A DNA stretch of 64,000 nucleotides, taken from positions 1,913,001-1,977,000 of the forward strand of contig NZ_CP029188.1 in the NCBI RefSeq assembly GCF_003097515.1. Direction: 5' to 3'. The notes below the pieces were generated by a model. The model ran no database searches. It saw only the letters and a list, made by a program, of their open reading frames with translations, and had not been told where the DNA came from. Source of the DNA: Streptomyces tirandamycinicus. GTDB taxonomy: Bacteria; Actinomycetota; Actinomycetes; Streptomycetales; Streptomycetaceae. A program made the position numbers and the translations under genes. This document shows, piece by piece, positions 53,676 through 60,453 of the stretch; the first letter of the stretch is position 1; each line of letters opens with the position of its first letter.

Positions 53676-54590
53676 TCAGACCGCCGCCGCGCGTGGCTCG
53701 GGCGGTGTGCCGGACGCGTCCGGCACACCGCCGGCGGAAGACTGCAGGCACTCCTCCAGGAAGCCCAGCGCCCGCAGATGGTAGGCGCGTGCCGCCCATC
53801 CAAGGCTGATGTTGTGGCCGGCGCCCGGCAGCCGGTCCACGACGACACGCGGCGCGGCGAGGTGCGCCCTCAGCTCGGTGACGGCCTCCTCGTCATGGCG
53901 CCACCAGGCCTCGAACTCGGCGAAGGTCAGCCGGACGGGGACGCGGACGTCCGCGGCGACGGCGGGGAACTCCTTGGGCCAGCGGGCCGCTTCCACACGC
54001 TCCCGCACGGGCATCCCGGCCACGACCGAGGCGGCGGCGGTGAAGGTCTCGGGCGGGTACAGGCCGAGCGGACCCCAGTTCAGTCTGCGGCTTCCGTGGG
54101 CGCCCTCGTCGGGCAGCTCCTCCGGGGTGACGTCGTAACGGTGACCGCAGCCGGAGATGTCCAGCCCCAGCAGCCGGTCGTGGACGGACCGCGCGGCCGC
54201 GGTGAGCGCGAGCTTTCCGCCGTAGGAGTGGGCGAGCAGCAACAGGCCTGCTCCGTACGGGTGACCGGCGGTGAAGCCGTGCAGCGCGGCGCTCAGTGAC
54301 GCGGCCTGCTCGGCGAGGGTCTGGCCCTCGGGCAGCCGTTCGGCGGAGGCGCCGTAGCCGGGGCGGTCCAGGGCGAGCACGGTGTACCCGAGGCGGGCCC
54401 CGAGAGTGAGCAGGGACAGGCCGGGATCCGCCTGGCCGTCGAAGTAGCCGGCGTTCATGCCGCCGCCGTGCAGCGCGACGACCGTGGCGCGCGGCGTGCC
54501 CGCCGGGACGGCCAGCAGAGCGGACAGCGGCAGACCGGCGGCGTCCAGGGTGATGCGCCGCACTCCTCGGGAGTGGAGGGGACGGGACAC
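53676..54590 (-). CDS. Alpha/beta hydrolase
   Basis: 304 aa from GTG 54590 (GAGGAG six bases upstream). Oxyanion segment VVALHGGGMNAGYFD, nucleophile elbow LLLAHSYGGKLALT, an acid near TFAEFEAWW and the terminal GAGHNISLG histidine fit the fold. No signal peptide. Substrate not deducible; coupling to an MFS exporter suggests handling of an exported or detoxified compound. Confidence 0.88.
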   Translation of the reverse strand: MSRPLHSRGVRRITLDAAGLPLSALLAVPAGTPRATVVALHGGGMNAGYFDGQADPGLSLLTLGARLGYTVLALDRPGYGASAERLPEGQTLAEQAASLSAALHGFTAGHPYGAGLLLLAHSYGGKLALTAAARSVHDRLLGLDISGCGHRYDVTPEELPDEGAHGSRRLNWGPLGLYPPETFTAAASVVAGMPVRERVEAARWPKEFPAVAADVRVPVRLTFAEFEAWWRHDEEAVTELRAHLAAPRVVVDRLPGAGHNISLGWAARAYHLRALGFLEECLQSSAGGVPDASGTPPEPRAAAV

Positions 54591-54992
54591 GGGGGCTCCT
54601 CGGAAAGGTCGGCGTACGGGACGGGAGCCGGGCTTGCCCGGAGCCTCACGGGGCGGCGTGCGGCGGGCTGTCCGGTCGTGGCGGGGCGGCTCCGGGGCGG
54701 GACGCGGGGCCGGCTCCGCAGTCGGGCTCGGGCGCGGCTCCGGAGCGGGGTGCGGCACCGCGGTGTGGGGTGCGGACGGTAAAGAGCACGAGACGACCGT
54801 ATGCGCATCCCTCCGCACGGCACCGTCACCACGGCACGGCCACGGCGGGGCGGCTCACCCGCTCGGCCCAGCGCGGGCCGAAGGGCGGCCGTCCCCGAGG
54901 GCTCCCGGTGCGGGCGGCGGGCGTGGCCTGCACGGCTCGGCCGGGTGCGCAACAGGGGGTAGCATGCGGGGCTTTGGGGTCCGGAGGGATCC
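54591..54992. other. Intergenic region without a supported gene
   Basis: 402 bases between the divergent hydrolase and cupin genes. The part next to the hydrolase is an extreme GC stretch with GGCTCCGG-type short repeats (54690-54760); the rest holds no convincing frame or palindrome. Confidence 0.5.
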
Positions 54993-55514
54993 ATGGGGAC
55001 ACAAGCGCGGAAGGAACGACACATGGCGCCCACTCCCCGGCCGGGCGTGCTCGCACTGCTGGACGAGCTGACCGCCGATCTGCCCCCGGACCGGGCCGGC
55101 GCGCTGTGGCGCCTGGCGGAGGAGTCCCGCCAGCTCGACGCGAACGTGGTGCGCCTGCCCGCCGGCGGCCGGATAGCCGGACATGTGGAACCCGACCTCG
55201 ATGTGCTGCTGTACGTGGCCGCGGGTGACGGGGTCCTGGAAATGGAGGGCCGGTCGCAGGACGTGGCCGCCGGCTCGGTGGTCTGGCTGCCGCGCGGCAG
55301 CCGACGGGCGCTGCGGGCGGGGCCCGGGGGCCTGGTGCAGCTGAGCGTGCACCGCCGGCGTCCCGGACTGGCCATCAAGGCGGCCGCGGGGGCGCCCGGG
55401 GGAGGCGAGGCCGCGTGTCTGCTGGGCCGGGTCTGCACGGAGTGCGGGCGCCTGGCGGGCGAGTCCGACGCCCGCTACTGCAGCCGCTGCGGGGAGGAGC
55501 TGCCCGGCCGGTGA
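54993..55514 (+). CDS. Cupin-domain protein with C-terminal zinc ribbon
   Basis: 173 aa from ATG 54993 (GGAGGG six bases upstream). The cupin barrel spans about 45-125: DANVVRLPAGGRIAGHVEPD, then VLLYVAAGDGVLEMEG and VVWLPRGSRRAL. Only one or two of the usual metal histidines are kept, so metal binding is doubtful. The last 35 residues are a compact zinc ribbon, VCTECGRLAG...YCSRCGEEL, of the same style as those in the PknG cluster. No partner gene. Confidence 0.85.
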   Translation: MGTQARKERHMAPTPRPGVLALLDELTADLPPDRAGALWRLAEESRQLDANVVRLPAGGRIAGHVEPDLDVLLYVAAGDGVLEMEGRSQDVAAGSVVWLPRGSRRALRAGPGGLVQLSVHRRRPGLAIKAAAGAPGGGEAACLLGRVCTECGRLAGESDARYCSRCGEELPGR

Positions 55515-55704
55515 ACCGTTCCGGCGGGTGCCTCCCCGTTGGACCGGCGGCCGTATCCGGGCGCCACGGGAGTCTCCGGCGTTCGGGTGCGGCTGCGCCT
55601 GGAGGCGGTTGCGGAGGTCGATCCCCTCGGGGGTGAGCGGGACCTCGGGTCGGCGGATGCGGACGGGCTTGGGCCTCAGCGGCAGGTCGTCGTCCGTCGC
55701 GGAC

Positions 55705-55836
55705 GAATCGGGGGGTGTGGTACTTCGCGGCGGTCTCGCCGCCGCGGATCCGGCAGGCGCTGCCAGCGGGCGCGTCACAGTTCGGGCAGTCGTGACGTTC
55801 TACCGCCGATGCCGCCTGATCGGGCGTCAAATCCAT
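55705..55836 (-). pseudogene. Fragment of recombinase-type zinc-finger N-terminus
   Basis: From ATG 55836 the sequence MDLTPDQAASAVERHDCPNC and GSACRIRGGETAAKYHTPRF corresponds to the zinc-finger start that in Streptomyces precedes a serine recombinase/invertase domain. After residue 44 the frame departs into unrelated Arg/Pro-rich sequence. The recombinase domain itself is absent. A relic of a mobile element beside the second islet. Confidence 0.7.
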
Positions 55837-55943
55837 GGCGGCGGCCGCTCAGAAGTGCCTCGCACAACGCGCCGGTTTCGAGAGGTCTTTTGCGAGTGGC
55901 GACCTGCGGAAATGTGATCGCTCCGGGGGCTCTCGCAGAACTC

Positions 55944-57008
55944 TCACAGATGGTCATTTGTGAGAAGGCCTAGATCCCCCGGTCCATCCGCGGTCCGAAT
56001 CTGTGCCTCGTTCGCCAGGCGGGCCAGGAAGTTCGTCTGGTTTCCGTTGGACTGCGTGGTGAGAGGGGTGAAGGTGCGGGCGGCGGGCAGCAGTGTCTTG
56101 AGGCAGCGGATGAGGCTGTCTCCGATTCCCACTTCGACGAACAGCCGCTGGCCGGGAGGGTCGAAGCTGTGCAGGGTTTCCATCAGGTATAGGGGTTTGA
56201 TGGTGTTCTCGATGATGCCTTCGCGTAAATCGTCGGCGTCGGTGTAGGCACGTCGGAGGGTGGGAGAGATGACGGGGATACGCAGGGGGCGTTGTCGCAG
56301 GTCGCTGGTGTCGTCGAGGAACAAGTCGAGGACCTTCCGCAGCGACGGGTGGTGTGAGGCATAGGGCAGCCAGAGTTTGTGCAGACGCGGTGCGCCGGAA
56401 GCATTACGGGCGAGCAGGGCGGCGATGGCCTCGGTGGGGCCACTGACGATGGTCTGCTGCGGTGCGTTCAGGCAGGACACCGCGAGGTCTGGGTGGGTGG
56501 CGGTCAGCAGCGTGCGGGTGGCCTCCTCGTCTGCCCGGACCAGGACCATCGCACCGCGTCCCACGAATTCGCGGTAGTGCGTGTTCATCACGCAGACCAT
56601 GCGGGTTCCCTCGGCGACGGTGAAGGCGCCGGCACAGATCAAAGCGGAGTATTCACCCAGGCTCTGTCCCACGATGGTCTGCGGGCGCAGGCCGCTGTCT
56701 TGCAGGAGGTGGGAGAGGACGGTGGAGGCGGCGAACTGCGCGAGTTGCGGCATGCCGTAATCGAGGTCGGCGGTCGGGCGTGCGGCGAGCAGTACGGCGC
56801 GGGTTGGTCCGTAGCCGTGCGCCGCGGCGGTACGGTCGATGTCGTCGAGTACCTGATCCGCCTTGTCCCAGAGTGTCGGCCGGTGTTGGGCGATGGCCCG
56901 GCGCAGCCCTGTCAGGGCACCTCGGGGGTCGTTGCCCTGGCCGGGAAAGAGGAAGACCGTTGCGTCGTGAGACGCCCGTTCGATGCCGGTGGGACGGCTG
57001 GTGGTCAT
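55944..57008 (-). CDS. Standalone acyltransferase (FabD/PKS AT type), atypical
   Basis: 354 aa from ATG 57008 (GGAG eight bases upstream). AT motifs: VFLFPGQGND, nucleophile Ser116 in VGQSLGEYSAL, NAPQQTIVSG, catalytic His region YASHHPSLRK and FVEVGIGDSLIR. The arginine that binds the malonyl carboxylate (in FabD, RLVEMRG) is replaced here by Met141 (TRMVCVMNTH), which points to a monocarboxylic acyl donor. There is no ACP, KS or biosynthetic gene nearby, so its partner is elsewhere. Codon use is less GC-rich than neighbours, suggesting transfer. Confidence 0.85.
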   Translation of the reverse strand: MTTSRPTGIERASHDATVFLFPGQGNDPRGALTGLRRAIAQHRPTLWDKADQVLDDIDRTAAAHGYGPTRAVLLAARPTADLDYGMPQLAQFAASTVLSHLLQDSGLRPQTIVGQSLGEYSALICAGAFTVAEGTRMVCVMNTHYREFVGRGAMVLVRADEEATRTLLTATHPDLAVSCLNAPQQTIVSGPTEAIAALLARNASGAPRLHKLWLPYASHHPSLRKVLDLFLDDTSDLRQRPLRIPVISPTLRRAYTDADDLREGIIENTIKPLYLMETLHSFDPPGQRLFVEVGIGDSLIRCLKTLLPAARTFTPLTTQSNGNQTNFLARLANEAQIRTADGPGDLGLLTNDHL

Positions 57009-57391
57009 CGGTTTGACTCCAGGCCTGGTGGCCGGTGCCAGACGACGGTCAGGACGGTGCCGTTGGGATCCGGCGGTGTCCGGAGGACCAGCTGGTTGTC
57101 GGTGAGTGTGGCCCAGCGGAGGAATTCCGCTCCGGCCCACTCGGGAGGGGTCCCGAGCAGCGTGCGATGGACCACCCGGTCCCCCAGCCATTGGTAGGTG
57201 CCCGCGTAGCCGATGTAGCCGCCCGGGCCGGAGAGGTGGACCGACATCTGGCCGTCCACGGTGTAGATCAGCAGTCCCTGGACGGGCCGGCCCAGAGGGT
57301 ATTCGGTCCCGTCGGGCCCTTCGGCCGTGAACGACACTGCCTGCCAGGCTCCGAGCACCCGGTGAATCCCGGTGTCTGACGCTGTGTGCAT
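57005..57391 (-). CDS. Lipocalin-like domain protein
   Basis: 128 aa from ATG 57391 (GGAGG four bases upstream). It begins MHTASDTGIHRVLGAWQAVS and has the LGAW start and repeated beta strands (GLLIYTVDGQMSVHLSGPGG, GTYQWLGDRVVH, QLVLRTPP) of the lipocalin-like family often seen in polyketide gene clusters as cyclases or binding proteins. The stop overlaps the acyltransferase start (ATGA), so both are co-translated. Function in this pair unknown. Confidence 0.84.
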   Translation of the reverse strand: MHTASDTGIHRVLGAWQAVSFTAEGPDGTEYPLGRPVQGLLIYTVDGQMSVHLSGPGGYIGYAGTYQWLGDRVVHRTLLGTPPEWAGAEFLRWATLTDNQLVLRTPPDPNGTVLTVVWHRPPGLESNR

Positions 57392-57475
57392 GTGGCCTCC
57401 GTCTTGTTCGCCGAGGGAGGCTTCCCGCTCCGGGCCGCGGTCAGACACAACCGGACGGCACTCGACAACTCAAGA

Positions 57476-57646
57476 TCACCCCGTGGCCTCCGGCACCGCG
57501 AGCGTGGCCACCAGTTGCCCCGGCAACTCCCGGTCCGCGCGTGCGGCGGCTCTGGCGACCGTGGCGTACAGCCGCTTCTCCGCGACGCCGCGCGCCTCGG
57601 AGACCTGCCGTGCCGGCACCGAGACCCCGGGTCCTCGGCCCCTCAC
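57476..57646 (-). other. Possible 56-codon remnant ORF (transposase-like?)
   Basis: From GTG 57646, which overlaps the stop of the VWA lipoprotein gene, an open frame encodes VPARQVSEARGVAEKRLYAT and RADRELPGQLVATLAVPEAT before TGA. The style is reminiscent of the N-terminal part of Tn3-family transposases, but I cannot confirm it. No ribosome site of its own. Confidence 0.3.
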
Positions 57647-59358
57647 CCCATCAGCCGGTCCGCGCTGCGGATCGACTCGGCGAGCCGCTGCACGGCGGCG
57701 TCCTCCGTGCGGCGCGCCAGTCCGTCGGCCCGTTCCGCCAGGTCGCCCAGCCGCGGCGCGCCGGGGGTCTCAGCGCCCCGGAGGCGCTGGGCGAAGTACG
57801 CCGCCGTGGCGCTGACCTGGAGTCGCGGCGAGGTGCCGGGAGCCCACAGGTCGCGGTCCATCCCGGCCGCGTCGACGGTGCCGACCGCCTCGTGCGGCGC
57901 CCTGGTGCGCGGGTCGAGCCAGCGGACGGTCGCCGTGGCGACCCGGCCGGACGCGCCGTCCCTCAGCCGCACCGCGTACAGCGCGGTCACCGCGTGGCCG
58001 GGGCCGACCTCGCCGCCGTCCACGCGGTCGTCGCGGAAGTCCTCGTTCGCGACGTGCCTGTTCTCGTATCCCAGGAGGCGGAACTCCCGGACCGTTCCCG
58101 GATCGAAGGCCACCTGAGCCTTGGCGTCCCGGGCGCGCAGTTCCAGGTGGGCGGGCAGCCGGTCGACGAAGACGTCCCGGGCCTGGGCCGGGGTGGAGAC
58201 GTACGTGGTGTGTCCGTCGCCGCGGTTGGTGAGCCGTTCCATGAGCCGGTCGCCGTACTCACTGCCGACCCCGACGCCGAAGAGCGTGATGCCGAACTCC
58301 TTCCGGGCGCCGCCGATCCGCTCCAGGATGGCGTCCGCCTCGGTCTCGCCGGTGTTGGCGAGCGCGTCGGAGAGGAGCACGACGCGGTTGTTGGCGCCCC
58401 GCCTGCGTCCCTCGACGGCGACGTCGTATCCCGTGCTGACACCGGCCTCCACATTGGTGGAGTCGGTGGGCTCCAGGGCGGCGACGGCGTCGTGGATCCG
58501 GTCGCGGTTGCCGTCGAGCCGGGTCATCGGAAGCCGGGTCTCGGCCTCGTCGCTGAAGGTGACCAGCGCGATGGAGTCGTCGTCGCGGAGCTGGTCCGTG
58601 AGGATGCCGAGGGATTCCTTGACCAGGTCGAGACGACCCGGCTCGGCCATCGACCCGGAGACGTCGACGACGAACGTCAGTGCGGCCGGAGGCCGCTCGG
58701 CGGTCCTGCCGGACGGGCGGGTGGCCAGTCCGATCCGCAGCAGCGACCAGTCCCCGCCGCCGCCCTCCACCCTCGCGCCGTCCACGGTCACCGAGAAGCC
58801 GTTGCCCTCGGGGCGCGGATAGTCCTGGTCGAAGCTGTTGACGAACTCCTCGGGCCGCACCGATTCGGGCTCCGGCACCCGTCCCCCGGCGAGCGTCCGG
58901 CGAGCGTAGCCGTAGGATGCCGTGTCCACGTCCAGGGCGAAGGTGGACACGAGGTCCGGCGCGGTGGCGGCATCCCGCTTATCCCCGCCCTTCGCGTCGG
59001 CTGCTCCGCCGTCCCGATCGTCCTCGGCGGGGCGTCCTCTCCCGTCGGGCGGCACCGGTGCCGGGGCGCCGTCCGCGCGGCTCCGGCCGCCGTCCTCAAC
59101 GGTGCGTTCGGCCCGCGCTCCCGTACCGCAGCCCGTCAGCAGTACGGCCCCGGCGAGCATCGCCACCAGCAGCGCCCTCGTTCTGCGGGCGCATGCCCCC
59201 GATTCCCCCGACTCCGCCGACTCCGCCGACTCCGCCGTTCGCTTCCGCGTCTGCGTTCGCGCATTCGGACCCGTACCCGTACCCGTACTCGTACTCGTAC
59301 TCGTGCTGGCACCGGCACTCGCACGCGCAGTCGCCCGCGGACTCGTCCACGCCGTCAT
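57643..59358 (-). CDS. VWA-domain lipoprotein (YfbK-like)
   Basis: 571 aa from ATG 59358 (AGGGGG six bases upstream). The signal is unusual: about 60 Ser/Thr/Ala/Glu-rich residues encoded by DNA microrepeats precede a standard lipobox (ALLVAMLAGAVLLTGCG). No other start codon lies between, so the long n-region appears real. The mature protein contains the vWF-A N-terminal segment (FALDVDTASYGYARR) and a VWA domain with full metal site VDVSGSMAEPGRLD, DSTNVEAG and LLSDALANTG. DUF3520-like C-terminus. Predicted surface-exposed adhesion or assembly factor. Confidence 0.9.
   Translation of the reverse strand: MTAWTSPRATARASAGASTSTSTSTGTGTGPNARTQTRKRTAESAESAESGESGACARRTRALLVAMLAGAVLLTGCGTGARAERTVEDGGRSRADGAPAPVPPDGRGRPAEDDRDGGAADAKGGDKRDAATAPDLVSTFALDVDTASYGYARRTLAGGRVPEPESVRPEEFVNSFDQDYPRPEGNGFSVTVDGARVEGGGGDWSLLRIGLATRPSGRTAERPPAALTFVVDVSGSMAEPGRLDLVKESLGILTDQLRDDDSIALVTFSDEAETRLPMTRLDGNRDRIHDAVAALEPTDSTNVEAGVSTGYDVAVEGRRRGANNRVVLLSDALANTGETEADAILERIGGARKEFGITLFGVGVGSEYGDRLMERLTNRGDGHTTYVSTPAQARDVFVDRLPAHLELRARDAKAQVAFDPGTVREFRLLGYENRHVANEDFRDDRVDGGEVGPGHAVTALYAVRLRDGASGRVATATVRWLDPRTRAPHEAVGTVDAAGMDRDLWAPGTSPRLQVSATAAYFAQRLRGAETPGAPRLGDLAERADGLARRTEDAAVQRLAESIRSADRLMG
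59210..59305. repeat. Microrepeats in the VWA lipoprotein N-terminus
   Basis: GACTCCGCC occurs three times in tandem at 59210-59236, and six hexamers of CCCGTA / CTCGTA type occupy 59270-59305. Both periods are multiples of three, so copy changes preserve the frame. Confidence 0.85.
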
Positions 59359-59559
59359 GATCCGCCCCCTGAAATCGCCGGCATCTGTGGATCTGACGTG
59401 CCGGGGCGGCCGGGAGGAGCAGACGAACGCGTTGCGGATGGGTCTCGATGCGGCAACGGCCTACCGCCCCGGCGCCGTTGCCGGTTGGCGCGGGCGCGCC
59501 CGGCGCGAGACCCGGGGTGACGCCGCCCGGCTCCGTACGCGGGCGGCTCGCCGCGGCGG

Positions 59560-60453
59560 TCAGGACACGACGTCCTTGCGGGCGAACCCGCGGAAGGCCA
59601 GGGCGACCAGTACCAGGGCGAAGGTCACGGACACCGCCGTGCCCTTCAGCATCCCGCCCCATTCGAGCTGGGGCTGAAGAGCGTCCGCCCAGGCGAACTG
59701 CCAGTGCGCCGGCAGGAAGTCGCGCCACGAGCCCAGCGCCGTCACGGCGTCCAGGACGTTGCCGATGATCGTCAGCCCGACCGCTCCGCCGACCGCGCCC
59801 AGTGGTGCGTCGGTCTTGGTGGACAGCCAGAACGCGAGTCCGGCGGTGACCAGTTGGGAGACGAAGATGTACGCGACGACCAGTGCGAGCCTGGGCAGCG
59901 TGTCCTCCGTCGGCAGCGAGCCGCCGGTCGGGAGGCGCAGCGGCCCCCAGCCGTACGCCACGGTCCCCACCGCCAGTCCGACCAGCGGCAGCAGGAGCAT
60001 CGCCGCCGCGCTGAAGCCGAGTGCGACCGCGAGCTTCGACCACAGCAGCCGCGACCTGGGTACCGGCGCCGCCAGCAGGTAGCGCAGCGATGACCAGCTC
60101 GCCTCGGACGCCACGGTGTCGCCGCAGAACAGCGCGACCGGCACCACCAGCAGGAATCCGGCCGACACGAACAGGCAGGTGGCCGCGAAGTTGGCGCCCG
60201 AAGCGGTCGCCGTGTCCATCAGGTTGATCCGGCCGCCGCCGTCGCCGCGCTCCTCGGGTGAGCCGCCGATCGCGAAGGCCGTGATCAGCACGAACGGCAG
60301 GGCCGCCAGGATGGCGCCCATCACCAGCGTCCGCCGCCGCTTGAGCTGGCGCACCGTCTCGACGCGCAGCGGCAGGGTGCGCCGCGCCCGGTATCCGGGC
60401 GCGGCCGCCACACTCACCGCAACGGCCCCGGTGCGCACGGGGGTGGTGTTCAT
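59560..60453 (-). CDS. ABC transporter permease
   Basis: A 297-aa ABC-2-type permease with about six transmembrane segments (TLVMGAILAALPFVLITAF, then CLFVSAGFLLVVPVALFCGD, and further). The family segment SEASWSSLRYLLAAPVPRSRLLW is recognisable by its core YLLAAPVPRSRLL. ATG 60453 has GGAGGAG eight bases upstream and overlaps the stop of the fusion gene (ATGA), so it works with that ATPase. Confidence 0.9.
   Translation of the reverse strand: MNTTPVRTGAVAVSVAAAPGYRARRTLPLRVETVRQLKRRRTLVMGAILAALPFVLITAFAIGGSPEERGDGGGRINLMDTATASGANFAATCLFVSAGFLLVVPVALFCGDTVASEASWSSLRYLLAAPVPRSRLLWSKLAVALGFSAAAMLLLPLVGLAVGTVAYGWGPLRLPTGGSLPTEDTLPRLALVVAYIFVSQLVTAGLAFWLSTKTDAPLGAVGGAVGLTIIGNVLDAVTALGSWRDFLPAHWQFAWADALQPQLEWGGMLKGTAVSVTFALVLVALAFRGFARKDVVS

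Noticed and set aside
55944..57391. Polyketide biosynthetic cluster
   Set aside because: Only an acyltransferase and a lipocalin-like gene are present; no ketosynthase, carrier protein or tailoring genes nearby.
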